NCBI RefSeq assembly: GCF_000090795.2
Contig: NW_003546283.1
Coordinates: 6,360-70,359, forward strand
DNA from: Amphimedon queenslandica
Taxonomy: Eukaryota; Porifera; Demospongiae; Haplosclerida; Niphatidae
DNA length: 64,000 nucleotides
Direction: 5' to 3'
Shown here: positions 47,901-64,000 of the stretch, piece after piece
How the letters are laid out: each line of letters starts with the position of its first letter
Numbering within the stretch: position 1 is the first letter of the stretch
Made by a program: the position numbers and the translations under genes
Notes under the pieces: model-generated
Told to the model about the DNA's origin: nothing
What the model saw: the letters and a program-made list of their open reading frames with translations, nothing else
Databases searched by the model: none

Positions 47901-49198
47901 TTTGAAAAAAACCATGGGCTATAGCCTTGGGTATTTTTCAAAATTTGGACTGTTTTTAAAAAATGGTCATAACTCGAAAAATTTTTGTCAGAATACTCAA
48001 ACTTTCTACACAGCATAAGGACATCAATATGTATCAAAAAATGTAATAAAAATTTGGGGTGATTTCGGAGCCAAATTTTGAAAAAAACCATGGGCTATAG
48101 CCTTGGGTATTTTTCAAAATTTGGCCAATTTTTAAAAAATGGCCGTAACTTGGAAAATTTTTGTCGGAATGAGCTCAAACTTTCTACACAACATAAGGAC
48201 ATCAATATGTATCAGAAAGTGTAATAAAAATTTGGGGTGATTTCGGAGCCAAATTTTGAAAAAAACCATGGGCTATAGCCTTGGGTAATTTTCAAAATTT
48301 GGCCAATTTTTAAAAAATGGCCGCAACTTGGAAAATTCTTTTCGGAATCAGTTCAAACTTTCTACACAGCATAAGAACATCAATATGTATCAAAAAATGT
48401 AATAAAAATTTGGGGTGATTTCGGAGCCATTGTTTAAAAAAAACCATGGGCTACCTGACTTGCTTCCACGTAGAAAGACCCGTATAGTTGTCTTTTCGAT
48501 TGTCCTTGTGTCAAGATTAGGAAATGACTTCTTAATTGATTTGTGTATCAACGTTCGAGATTCTTTACAATCCTTTACCTACAAAATAATTATTAATTTA
48601 TTATGCAAAAAAACTATATATATATGGGGTAGCCATCAAAAATTTGAAGGAAAGAGCCAAAAAATTTGTTGGTAGCAAGCAAAAATTTAAAATAAAATAA
48701 AGCATGATATTTTTTGATGAGTACTTGAAATTCCACTTCTTTTGCTTTGTCATCTGATTCCGAAAGATCTCTACACTTTTCAACAACATCAGCTGGCACT
48801 AAAACACTTAGACTCCGCCCTTCATCATCCTGTTACTAAAAATAGACACAGAACCATATCAAAAGAGAATGAGACCTGATTGGGTTCTTCGGGTAATTCA
48901 AAACTTGTGAGGTGAACGGTTTCACCTGCCAATGATATTTCGTTAACAATGAAGTCAGAATACCTGTGAAATTAATAATAATTATAAAGAGATAATCTTG
49001 ATAATAATTATCATATAATATAATATACCTTTGTTTAAGAATTGCAAATATCTGTGCTCCATTTTTATTGACATATTCAGTAATCCCAACATCTCTTTCT
49101 GTTAGAAACCCTCCTCCGTTTTCGGCCGTTTTAATTTTCTTTGCAGGTGGGGGTGATTCTGAAGCATTGCCTTCAGTCTCCTCTGTCAAGTCCGCCAT
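44993..49198 (-). CDS. PUS7: Pseudouridine synthase 7 (TruD family)
   Basis: Starts [23 protein letters not shown] (49198), with a nuclear-localisation-like basic patch, then [30 protein letters not shown]. The catalytic-aspartate block YAGTKDKRA lies at about 47138-47165. Later come FGTSTIPTH-like text, [18 protein letters not shown], the stretch [20 protein letters not shown] and [12 protein letters not shown], and near the end [20 protein letters not shown]. These are in the order of human PUS7, which pseudouridylates tRNA and mRNA. An upstream in-frame ATG exists, but the chosen start better matches family length. One intron carries a 1-kb 178-bp array. The stop lies 183 bp from that of NF-YB. 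Confidence 0.95.
47440..48455 (-). repeat. ~178-bp tandem array in PUS7 intron
   Basis: Between five and six units; the ACACAGCAT mark recurs at 47651, 47832, 48008, 48186 (as ACACAACAT) and 48364, spacing 176-181 bp. Orientation is reverse to the other arrays, so it reads sense with respect to PUS7 transcription. This is the largest array in the window. Confidence 0.92.
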
Positions 49199-49660
49199 TT
49201 TATCAGTAATAAAAAGGTGCAGCCACTCCCACATTTTGTTTTATTTTTTGTACATAACAGACCTAATCTATGCCTGCTTTTGTGCAAAGAAACAAGCAAA
49301 CAGCAATTGAAAAAGGAGCTATAGAACCTAGACACCTACATTCTCTGTACAGTTTAAGGCTTTAGATCTAAGCATTTTCATCAAGATAATTTTTCATTTA
49401 TTGTCATGCAGATCTGCAGTTAGTAGAGCCACGCCCCAGCCCACCTGCTCTGAGCTTTCCTGTCACAAGGTAGTCACTTGTATTGTCAGCAAGTGATTCA
49501 CTTGTTTCCTCTAGTCTACCTATATAACACGACGGCTCGTCAGTCTCCCGACAAAGCAACTTCTCCTTCAGATTATACAGAGACTTACTTTCTTCCTCCT
49601 AGCAAAAGGCGGGCAGGAGAAGATACAGAAGATTCATTAGACGAGGAGGAGGTTGACATC
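49199..49660. promoter_or_regulatory. Divergent promoter region, PUS7 / TGR
   Basis: 462 bp between start codons. From about 49512 the frame is open into the TGR start (TTARQSPDKATSPSDYTETY), preceded by an AG acceptor at 49510-49511 and a possible donor at 49471. A longer or mitochondrial TGR form with an upstream start exon is therefore possible. Confidence 0.5.
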
Positions 49661-53437
<3,777 letters not shown>

Positions 53438-54077
53438 GCACCCTCTGACCGTCAACACAATGAGGTACTCTTCGCTTCATTGTGATTGGTCAGTGGGTGC
53501 TTCCTTCATTGGTATAATGACTTTACAGTACCGTCTGGTTGCGTGGGCGGTCTCATGTGACTGTCACATGATGGGGTTTCCCTTACTCACTGTTTGTGAC
53601 GGGGAGCTCTTGATTTTCTGCAACCTGGTACTACTTGCATGCATAATAAGTCGTCAGTAACTCAATAGCAATAAAATATAATAATTATTAAGTTTGTTGT
53701 GATTTTATTATTAATGATAATGATTATTTATTATTAATTTTATTGTTTAATAATTAGTAAAACTTAATTTTTGTTATAATTATTGTTGTAAATAATAAAA
53801 TAATAGTGAAAACCTAAACCCACTTGATAATTTCCATCAATTGCTTGAATTCACTTTACAAAAATAAATTAGATAAATGTAGCAATTCTCCTGTGGAGTA
53901 TGTACATGTATTTCATTTGACACTGATATTCTTGTGTTTTAAAAATTTCTTAATATTGAAAGTGAAGGATAATGTGTATTACTGAATGAGACATGGTTTG
54001 TCAAGACAGAGAGAGAAAGAGAAAAGACAATTTTTATACACATTTAGTAATTAATTACATTCACAATCAATATAACA

Positions 54078-54116
<39 letters not shown>

Positions 54117-54357
54117 CAATTAAGTAATAACAGTACATGTACATGTACGTGATTTTAACATTTTAAATAAATAATGGAAAGGAAGAGAGAGAGAGAGAGG
54201 GAGGTCTACAATAATTACATATTGCATTTTGTTGTGTGATTATAACATACAAAAGAGAGAGGGGGAGAAAGTACATACATGTATGTATTATTATCCTCCT
54301 TTGTTAGTCTGATACAAAGATCTAATTCCCCATATTACCAAACCAGTTTGGTTTGTG
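53438..54357. other. Tail-to-tail spacer, TGR / WNK
   Basis: Includes the TGR 3' UTR, where a SECIS element is expected within the first few hundred bases; I could not place its ATGA...AA...GA core with confidence. The rest is AT-rich with an AAT microsatellite (54079-54115) and TACATG runs. Confidence 0.5.
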
Positions 54358-56732
54358 TCATCTCTTCTGAGTCACTGAAGTCCCAGTAAGGTCCTGATCT
54401 CCGGTACCTTCCAAACGCGTTGGACTCGTCATACCAGCTGGTACAACCACAGGGTTTAGTGTTCCCTCTTGCTGGAGCTGCTGGGGCTGCTGGTACGTTT
54501 GAACTTCTTGTTGTGCTTGTTGCGACTTAGGATAAGTTTGTTGCATGGGGAGGTGGGAGGAGAGAGGAGGGGGAGGGTGAGTTATGTGAGGAGTGATTGA
54601 GTGATGTAAACCTTGCATCATCGCCTGGTTTGTGGAAGAGAAGTGAGCCGGGGGTACATGAGGATGCATGTATTGCGGCCAATCGCTTGGAGGGAGCCAC
54701 ATTCCGCCTGGGGCCATCAAGTGTAGCCCTTCTTGAGGCATTATATGAGAATGGGGACCAATTGGAGCCGTGGGATAATAAGGAGTCCCTCTTCCTGCTT
54801 CAATGTGTCTTGACGCTTCACCAGCAGCTGCTGCTGCTGCAAGGTTAGAAGTGGAGCTGTTGTTTTGCTGGGAAAGGAGGGACCCGTTGTCCCTCGTGTC
54901 ATGAGGGGGAGGGTGGAGTGGTGGGCCTCCCTGGTAATAATGAAATGGATGATACCCTGGTCTCTGACCAGTGCTAGAACCAATACTGTAATAGTTCAAG
55001 TGTTGATGGAGCTGCTGCTGCTGCTGCTGATAATGCAACTGTTGCTGGAGGCTTTGTTGTTGTTGTTGCTGTTGTTGTTGTTGCTGTTGTTGTTGCTGTT
55101 GTTCTCTCTCGTCTTTTGGTCCAAGGGAGGCGGAGCTAAGCATCGCTGAAGAGGTGGATGTGACGTGGTGGGTTGGGTATGTAACAGCTGAGGTTTTGGG
55201 CATCACATTTGTATACTCTGCATGAAATAGAAACAATAAACTTGCACCATACAAGAGCACGTACCGTGAGTGATGGCACTTCCTCTCCTCAGATGTGCCT
55301 GGTACCTTTCCTTATCTTTCTTTAATCTTTTCTCCTCCTCTTCTATCCGGGTTATCCTGACAATGGCAAATACATGTAAGACTTAAAATTAACCAAAATT
55401 GAAAAAGGAGAGAATTCTCAAGTTTTATTACATTTCCTGACACTAGGATGCATATGCATATGTACATTGGTACATTACAAAATTTAAGTTTTAAGTTTAT
55501 TCATTGAATTACTTACTCTCTTAGTAACTGCTGACGCTCTCCATCCGTTTCATCATCAGATTGTGGCTAAAGAAAAAAACAACAACAATAATAATAATAA
55601 TACTAATAACAATACTAATAATAATAATACTAACAAACCATCATTATACATGCACAAATTGAAATACATAATGCACACATCTAGTGATTATTAGTGTGTA
55701 CTGTACCTACCAATGTCTCATTGGGGCTAGCATAACTAGCAGAAGATTGAGCTACACCTCCTGATACACTAGCCAGTGAGTATACCTGCTGACCCAATGA
55801 AGAAGATGACACAGATGTAACTGGAGGACGCATGTGGGCTGGGTTAACAGCTGAATGTCCATTAGAACCAGGAGCAGGAGCATATCCATTAGTAGCAGTA
55901 GGACTCTGTCCATTAGAAGGAGTGTGTCCATTAGCTGTGGACCCACTGGAAGGTGGTTGGTCAGGGTTGTTGATACTGATCTGCTGGAGGAGGGCAGCTA
56001 TTGATGGCTCTTCAAACAAGAGTTTCATGTAATGCATGAACTTCATGAAACCATCAAACACAAGTGGGTTCTCAAGGAGGGTCCCATGTGTGGGCGGGAT
56101 ACGAGAGAAAGGGCTCAGGAGTAAAGGCTGCGGAGGGTCTACTGGTTGAACGGAATACGGAGGGTACATCGGTGGATTGGTGCTTGTGGGTGGGTGGGGC
56201 TTTGAACTAGACTCCACCTCTTTTACCCGAGCGTAGGTCAGAGTGTCCTCGTCGCTGAAAGTGGGCGGAGTTGATAACTCAACGCTAGTAGACTCATCGT
56301 CCTTAATGATAGTACTGGACTCGGTGGGCGTGACTTCGTTCTTAGGCTCAGCCTTATCGTCTGGAATGAGGTTTTCACAAGAACTCTCCGTGGAGAGGGT
56401 CTCTGGATCAATGACGTCTTCAATCTCAAACTTCTTATTAGGGGCCTCAACTGTAGTGATAGTGCCAGTGCCGGAAGGCTGGAGGTTGGAGTACGATGAA
56501 GATGCAGAAGAAATGGCCGACGAGTTGCCCGTGGCAACAGAAGAGGGCGTGTCTCCCAAATTTCCCTTGTCACCAGTGCCCAGTGTGCAGGTGGGCAGGA
56601 CACTGGTTGAATGGAACACGCTCGTTGGGTCTTGAGTGGATTTATTGTCTGAGGAGGAGGAGGAGGAGGAGGGAGGGGGAAGAATGCAAGTGTCTTCGCT
56701 ATGAACTGGACTCATAACAGTCATCTAAAAGT

Positions 56733-56790
<58 letters not shown>

Positions 56791-59700
56791 GTAATCATGA
56801 GCTTACAGATTCTGCTGATCCCTGGCTAGTAATTGATGGTTTCTCATTGGGTCTCTCAACAAACACGTCGGACACTTGAAACTTCCTCCGAGAGTGAGGG
56901 GAAGCCTCCGATAAAGCCAGACCATCTCTCTTGACTCCGCCCAACTGTCCACTTCCATCGTAAGGGGAGTCGGAGCGAGCCCCTCCCTTCTGATAAGACT
57001 CCGAGTGTTTTGATTGGTCGCTGTCTTGTTTGACAATGCTAGAATAAGAGACTGAGGTTGAGCGAAGAGGTCCTCCTGGGTTCTTCTTAGTGTCGCTGCT
57101 AGTAGAGTCCACAGTGCTCTTACTGCGAACTGTGTCTACAACCTTTTGAAACTGAGAAATAAAGTCGGTTCCTTCAAGCTGGCTTAGGTGACCTGTTTTA
57201 ACCTGGAGAGAGAAAGAGAGAAACATGAATCATCCAATGGTAGAGAGAGACACAAATGCACATAAACAGGTACAGTAAACAGTAACCACAAACTCACCAG
57301 ATTATTAAATATCTCGTTTGGCTTGTCGTAGTCAAGGGAAAACTTAAAATTAATGACCTGACCAGCACTGGTCTGGAGTGAGCAGCTGATCACATTATCC
57401 TTGACCTTCTCATTAAATTTTAACTTAATACGCTTGCTGTCCTTAGTCCGGGATCCTTTCTTACTCCTGAATGACCCCCCACTACCACCAGGACCAGAGG
57501 AGCCATTAGACTGTGTGGTATCAGCCTCAACTGAAGGAGGAGTAGAGGAGGAGGAGGAGAGAGCGAGAGCAGAAGAAGATTGAGAATGATAACCACTGCT
57601 AATACTGCTGCTTGAGGTCGTCTGAGACTGAGCACTACCTGAACTGGACTGAGCAGCTATTGATTGTGACACAGCCGTACCACTCAAGCTGGTTTGGGAA
57701 TGAGCTATCAAAGTTTGAGTCTCAGACTGAGTCTGGGACCCGGAATAGAAACTAGCCGATCGGGCCAGGTCCTTACCAGTGGGCGTGGCATCGCTAACGC
57801 TATTTACATTAATACTTTGAGTACTATTAGTGGCTGAGCCTGAGGAAAGATCTGATTGGTGAACATCTTCCGAGTATGTTCTATTAACAATATCTCCTTG
57901 TCCTTTAGCGCTAAGTGATTGATGCTCCTCCCTTTCTTCTTCTCCGCCCTTCCCTTTCGATAAATTGGGCGAGGTTTTCGAACTGGAAGGGAGACTTTTA
58001 GATGAAACAGGAGCGGAGGTGAGCTCACTGTGTTTCTTAGAAACAAACTGTTCGTCCTCAACACTCTCCTTCTCTGAGTCTTCCGAGTTCTCAGAGGGTG
58101 TGGTCATTGCCGTTCCTCCCGTTATCTTGTGAGGGACGTTAGGGGAGTTGCTAGCGGAAGGTCCCTCACTCCCCACTCCTCCCCCAGCCCCACCCACTCC
58201 GGTATTATTAACTTGAGCTGAAGGTCCTGTCCGGTCTGTAGTGTGCTTCGGTCCTGAAGGCTCAGACGACATTTCATCACTTGCACTTGAAAGCTGACGT
58301 TGGAAATTTGCCTAAATATAGGAAAAGAAAGTAAATATACATTGTACATTTATAGATGTACTGTACCATTAAAACTCAAGTTTATTGCTACTATTAATAG
58401 CAAATATTGTTACTATACTTAGTACTGTATGATGACTCACTCAACATTACTAAAATTAGCCACTCACCCTGTTTGCTGAGAGTTCAATCTCCTGTGGTGT
58501 TGGAGTAGTCTCGTTGGACAGAAGCTGATGTGAAAGACCCTCTCCAGTTTCCTTACCAGCAGCACCGTTACCAGGAACAGGTGGGTTGCCATGAGGGGCA
58601 GTAGCGCCAGCAGTAGCAGCAGGTTTCTGTTGTCTCTTTTGTTTAGCTGGATCAGTCAATGGATCAGTAAGCTCCCTCACTGAGCGTATAGCATTCTTCT
58701 TATCTTCCTCTCTCAATATTCCTGATTTAACCTACAGTGTCATACATACAAACGTACATGTACATGTGGCATTCAGACAGTTATGAATAATTATAATGAT
58801 AATAATACATGTACATATGTACTTGTACAGTACATGTACAAATCTTCTTTCTCCCTTTCTCCTCTCTCTCTCTCTATCTCTCTCACCATATCATTAACAA
58901 TGTCTTCTGGTATGTCAGTTTGAAGGTTGTAAGCAAACTCAATGCTCTCCTGCTCGTTCTTCTTGTTTTCTTTGCTAGTCCGAGGGACCACCAGCCGTAC
59001 CATCACGCTATCGGCCGGAGTGGGCTCCGTCATCACTTCAACCTTCACATCACCTTCGGCAAAGAACTCGTGGTTGAGTAGCATCTCTACAGTATACCTG
59101 AGACAAGAGGGAAAAGATAAAACATGTACGTGTATTAAGAAATAACAATTTATAAAAACTTACTACAATGTGACACAATTTGTACTACTAGTGCATAGCA
59201 GAGATGATTCTTAAAATCTTATTAGTGATTATGGAATTTGTTTTTGAAATATGCAATTATATAATAATATCCCAAACATTTTGTCATATTTTGCCATATA
59301 TAGTCCTAGTGGAATAGCAGCTGTAACTTGAACCAGCCATTTTTGCATAATAGTAATGATATTACTTACACCAATGTAACACTCTATTAAGCCTCCTTTT
59401 GACGTACATGTACATGTACGTCCTAAATTATCATCTCCCTCCCTCCCTCCCTCCCTCTCTCCCTCCCTCTCTCTCTCCATCATACCTAGCAGATTTGCTC
59501 AGTTTGGTACAGGCTACAATGATTTCTTTAAGCATTGGGTCATTGACTTTATTGAGTGAGTTAGGCATAACTCCCTACAGTGAGAGAAAGAGTTCATGAA
59601 AAAATGGAGCAACAATGTACACATACATGTACATGTACATGTAGGTTACTGTGAACAACATTCCCAGTGTATGTTATTTTAAGAACAATAACTTTACAAA

Positions 59701-62157
59701 ATGGCACAGTATAACAGTACTGGTGAATTGGGTAAAACCTCTTCACTAATCATAATCACATTTGGCAGGACACGTTACATGTTCCTTGCTTACAGAAGTG
59801 ACTTTCTTGTAAATCTGTGCTGGGTTACTGCACTCTTGGTAAGGATATTCCAGCGTGCACATCTCCAGGAGGCACATACCAAAGGCATAAACATCAACTG
59901 ATTCATCATAAACCTCATCATACATCTCTGGGGCCATAAACTCAGGAGTACCTGTCAGAATAGAAGGAAACAGGAACATTAATATTGTACACACATACAC
60001 ATGTCTCTCTCTCTCTCTCTCCCCCCCCCTCTCTCTCTCTCTCCCTCTCTCTTCACCTATAACAGTCTTCACATCAGATCTCTTCAGTGTGGCTAGTCCG
60101 AGGTCACCAATCTTGACCAGTCCAGTGGTACCATTGATAAACACATTGTCACACTTTAGATCACGATGGATGATAGGAGGGGTTCGAGTGTGGAGGAATG
60201 AGAGACCGCGAAGGATCTGACGACCCCAACTCCTAATAACCCTCGGCTTGATAGACTTGAAACGCCTCATGTAACTATAAAAGAAAAACAAGCACATATA
60301 CAGTATAGTCTCTCTTAATGGACACTCTCTATAGCGTACACCTCCATTTAACGGACAGCACCTAGTGTACCAATTACATTCCTTACTGTATAAAATAACC
60401 TCCACATAAAGGACACCTCTGTATAACAGAGACACTTTCCTGTACCCATTAGTGTCCATTACATAATGTACACGTGTACATGTACATTGGTGTAGATGCA
60501 TTCAGTACATGACTACGTGTACATGTACATTGTATATGTACATGTACATGTACATGTACATTGTATATGTACATTGTAGCAATGCTGTAGAGAAGGTAGG
60601 AGTCTCTAGTGCTATAGAGGCAGTTAGGATAAACATGTGCTGACAGCATTAACAGCTGATGACCACAATATGGAATCATGCTCCATGTGGTACATAAGTA
60701 TGCTAAGAATGGTGTACTATGACAACCAGAGAATGACCAGTAGGACAGGAAAGGACATACAGGAGAGACAGTATGACTATAACAGGACAACACATTTGAA
60801 CAAGAGAAAAGAGGATGGATAGACTATGGATTATGAGTACATGTACATGTACAGGCTTATTACTCTTAAATAAAAGCCCAGGTTTCTTTCTATTTCCTAT
60901 TTAAAATTTGTCAACTGGCTTCTATGGCTTACATTAATTTCTTAATATACTTTTAAGAATTAACACCTTAAGAAAGTGTCGATATCATAGTAGTAGTGGG
61001 TACAGCTACTGTTATTATTACTATTGGGAAGTATTGGCAATACAGGCCGTGTACATGTACTTTACATGGCTTCTGTTATCAATAGGAGCGGGGACATTGA
61101 GAGATAACACAGCTGTTTATGATTATGACACAAGAAAAGGATGAATATTGATTAGGGATAAAGGAAATGATGCTTTTAGACTTTTAGACAGAGGGAGAGA
61201 GTAACAAATCATTCTACATGTGTACATACATATGCGTGACTGGGAGAGAAGAATGTAACTGATATCCCATTTAATGTACATGTATGTATATACATTTATA
61301 ACATTCTTTAAACCAAAAGTAAATTTAAACTGATAAAACAAATTAATCGTTAGAAAGACACACTCAACATTCAACGCAGGCATAATGTACATGCACTGTA
61401 GCTACAGATGGACAGAGTCTCAAGTTACTCATAACACAAAAACAAGTCAGCCACTGGGAGCTAGTACCACCGGCTAATAGCAACCAGTAGTGGAGTAATG
61501 GTTGTGTAGACGATATAAGGACGAGACTTAGACAACACAATGAGTAGGAGAAAGAAAAAAAGCGAGAGAGAGAGAAAGAGCAAAAGAGAGACAAAAGTGA
61601 GGGGAGGGAAGAATGTGCTGACCTTTTTAAAGTTCCGGACGTCATGAGTTCTGTGATTAGTACAAGGACCCTCTTCTTGTCTGACTGACGTACAAACTCC
61701 CAGGAATCAAAAAGACGCAGTATGTAAGGATGGTTGAGAGTCTTTAAAATGGCTACCTCTTCCTTGAACCGTGATTGCTCCTCTTTATTAAACTTGTGCT
61801 CCTAAAGAGAGAGAGAGAGAGAGAGAGAGAGGATCTGACACGTATTCATTACAACTTAATGACACTCTCACTTGTTCATAATACTATTCACAGAATACAT
61901 ACCCTCCATCACATTACTGCTACTGATACCATTAATGGAAATACCATTACACATCAACTCTCAGTAGACCAGAGCTGAATAATAATGAATTCTATTAACT
62001 AATGAATATCATTACATGATGCACTTGGGCCTGTTCTGATAAATGTTCATCAATGTTCTATTATTTAATTTACACCATCCCCCTTTGAACCTTTCTCCTA
62101 TTAAAACTTTCCCTTTCCATCCTTCTAGCATGTACATGTACATCTATTCTTCTCTCC

Positions 62158-62217
<60 letters not shown>

Positions 62218-62511
62218 GTAGTTCACACCACGCCACAGCTACACCAGTTTCAGTATCCAGTCCTTTATAGACAGTCTTAAAAGATCCTCTTCCAATCTCT
62301 TGCTCGTATTTCACGAAACGGCCGGTAGGAGACGTGTTGACAATGTGTTCCTCTACCTCCAAGGTCTCCAAAACCTTCTTCTTTATTCCGTCTTGAGAGT
62401 CCTGAATGGGCGGGGTAACTCCTCCCCCAACAGGCCCTCCATCNNNNNNNNNNATTAAAACTTTCCCTTTCCATCCTTCTAGCATGTACATGTACATCTA
62501 TTCTTCTCTCC

Positions 62512-62605
<94 letters not shown>

Positions 62606-63170
62606 GTAGTTCACACCACGCCACAGCTACACCAGTTTCAGTATCCAGTCCCTTATAGACAGTCTTAAACGATCCTCTTCCGATCTCTTGCTCGTATTTC
62701 ACGAAACGGCCGGTAGGAGACGTGTTAACAATGTGTTCCTCTACCTCCAAGGTCTCCAGAACCTTCTTCTTTACTCCGTCTTGAGAGTCCTGAATGGGCG
62801 GGGTAACTCCTCCCCCAACAGGCCCTCCATCTTGTTTTTGTTTCTCTGGTTCCGTGGGTAACACCTCTTCCTTTGATGATACAAAGTGCACATTCGTCTC
62901 TCCTCCATTTTCAATGATGACGCCATTAGGCCGAGAAGAAGATCCCATAGTTTCAACGTCTGGTAAGTTGTGAGTTCCAGACTGCTCATCTTCTTTAGCC
63001 AGAGAAGAAACATCAGCAGGTCCTGGAAATATCTTATCACCTACAACAAGGAGTCCTTTTGACAATAAAGAGGATGAGGATTGATGTGAAATGGGTTGGG
63101 CTTCATTCAAGTGATTGTTAGTGGTGGGCTCCTCGGGAATGACTGCTTGGCCCTGGGTACTTGTTGTCAT
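54358..63170 (-). CDS. WNK: WNK-family serine/threonine kinase
   Basis: About 1,700 residues. Exon 1 (62604-63170) starts [12 protein letters not shown] and ends in the kinase lobe: [25 protein letters not shown], with Lys in strand 2 and Cys in strand 3, the WNK hallmark. Exon 61625-61802 gives [26 protein letters not shown]; 60054-60282 gives [12 protein letters not shown] and KIGDLGLA; 59790-59952 gives [12 protein letters not shown] and [14 protein letters not shown]. An autoinhibitory PF2-like domain (58990-59090, [16 protein letters not shown]) and a second such domain (57180-57440, [15 protein letters not shown]) follow. KFQV and KFEI resemble SPAK/OSR1-binding motifs. A Gln-rich run lies at 54990-55110. 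WNKs sense chloride and volume and activate SPAK/OSR1. An AG just before the ATG suggests a 5' UTR intron. Exon 1 is partly doubled by an assembly error at 62216-62443. Confidence 0.95.
54990..55112 (-). repeat. Polyglutamine-coding CAG/CAA repeat
   Basis: Mixed CAA/CAG codons encode about 17 consecutive Gln residues plus a second Gln/His-rich stretch in the WNK C-terminal region. Confidence 0.9.
60297..60465 (+). mobile_element. Short dispersed inverted-repeat element
   Basis: Second near-full copy of the element at 51893-52065, in a WNK intron. Weak fragments of the same text occur at about 13595-13660 and 22430-22465. Confidence 0.7.
60470..60565. repeat. TACATG palindromic repeat cluster
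   Basis: Several runs of (TACATG)n, self-complementary, in a WNK intron. The same hexamer recurs throughout the window in introns and spacers. Confidence 0.8.
62098..62443 (-). other. Duplicated WNK exon 1 end and intron (probable assembly artefact)
   Basis: Repeats 62454-62832 with few differences, including the CT run, the splice donor (exon edge 62216) and the coding text, and stops in mid-exon at a gap. Best read as the second haplotype of the same locus, not a second exon. Confidence 0.8.
62444..62453. other. Assembly gap (10 N)
   Basis: Ten N joining two near-identical copies of the same sequence. Confidence 0.99.
62519..62602. repeat. (CT)n microsatellite at WNK splice donor
   Basis: About 84 bp of CT; on the WNK sense strand it is (GA)n starting within a few bases of the exon 1 donor GTGAGAGAG. 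The other haplotype copy (62161-62213) is shorter, so length is polymorphic. Confidence 0.9.
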
Positions 63171-64000
63171 ATCTAAAATAAAGGAGAAGGAACGGGAATT
63201 AGGGAGAGGGGGAGAAAAAGCACACACGTAATGATGACATTATGACATATCCAAGCAGTTGTTTACAAGAAGTTTGACAAAATAAATTAAAAGATTAAAC
63301 AGAGGCACGGGTGCATGCCACAACTCACAAAGCATTTGTAACGTCTATGGACTGAGATTACCATGAAATAATAATACACAAACCAAAAAGAGTCAGTACC
63401 ACATAAACAACTTTAATCCCCCCTCTCTCTCTCTATTTCCTCTTGTCTATGTCATTTCCTTTCTTCATTTACTTGATAATGTAAATGTACACAGCCTCTC
63501 CCCCCCTCTCTCTCCCTCTCTCTCCTTCTCTACCACAGTGTACAACTTCATACTACAAACCTAGTTAACACTCTGTGAATAAACAGGTTTCCAAAACCAG
63601 TTTATTATTCCCCGTATCCTGTGCCACCAGTCCAAGTATAGTAATGATGCACAGGATTGCACAACAAAATGGTTTACAGTAAAAGGCAGCTGCACCAATG
63701 AAAAACAGGTACTGAATGAAACAGAGACCCCAAAAGTACGAGCAGATGTACATGTAAGATACTAAAATGGTGAAGTACATGTACATGTACATACAGAGGA
63801 TGTGGATGCGTGTGAGACATGCAACGGCCCTTAGAAATCAACAAGTATAAAATGAATAGAAGAGTGTTAATGATTAGCACACACTCAGAGAACTTGGCAC
63901 CATCAACTCTACCAGTACATGTACCACAGTCTTCCTGTTCCCTTTGTCCATTAATATCCATTACTGTATCAAAGCCCCACATTACAATACTGAATTAATG
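63171..64000. other. Upstream of WNK
   Basis: No coding region was recognised. It may hold a 5' UTR exon and promoter of WNK. CT-rich tracts at 63420-63440 and 63499-63530, and TACATG runs near 63745 and 63776. Confidence 0.5.

Noticed and set aside
62216-62443. True duplicated WNK exon
   Set aside because: Ends at an N gap in mid-exon and matches the other copy like an allele, intron included; more likely assembly error.

Overview
The window is nuclear DNA of an early-branching animal, most likely a demosponge of the Amphimedon kind. That is an inference: the genes are metazoan (WNK kinase, vezatin, srGAP-like RhoGAP, SPIN90, CPT1, thioredoxin-glutathione reductase), introns are short and many, the DNA is AT-rich, and genes sit 60-500 bp apart. 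No virus-like element, LINE or operon was seen.

Layout: (1) 1-4166 (+), 3' part of an RhoGAP-SH3 protein; (2) 4689-5469 (+), small charged protein of unknown role; (3) 5615-10076 (-), SH3-PX-BAR sorting nexin with a tRNA-Arg(CCT) gene antisense in one intron; (4) 10173-13803 (+), NOC4L; (5) 13939-16488 (-), FAM50/XAP5; (6) 16592-19016 (+), coiled-coil protein; (7) 19351-23119 and 23209-27237 (-), two tandem CPT1-type carnitine acyltransferases; (8) 27338-29975 (-), CDC123; (9) 30034-32786 (+), vezatin; (10) 32969-37912 (-), coatomer gamma; (11) 37999-38387 (+), DPM3; (12) 38644-42906 (-), NCKIPSD/SPIN90; (13) 43357-44809 (+), NF-YB; (14) 44993-49198 (-), PUS7; (15) 49661-53437 (+), selenocysteine-containing thioredoxin-glutathione reductase; (16) 54358-63170 (-), WNK kinase; (17) 63171-64000, no gene recognised.

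The genes alternate in strand, so almost every boundary is a short shared promoter (start codons 58-463 bp apart) or a tail-to-tail junction (135-920 bp). They are unrelated housekeeping and signalling genes rather than one pathway.

The unexplained structure is in the introns: tandem arrays of a ~178-bp unit holding a long imperfect palindrome in five different genes, a 147-bp element shared by two neighbouring introns of the coatomer gene, two short inverted-repeat element families, and GA/CT microsatellites placed with fixed polarity at splice sites. Exon limits were read by hand from GT/GC-AG signals and reading phase; single-base errors are possible where an exon list is not given.
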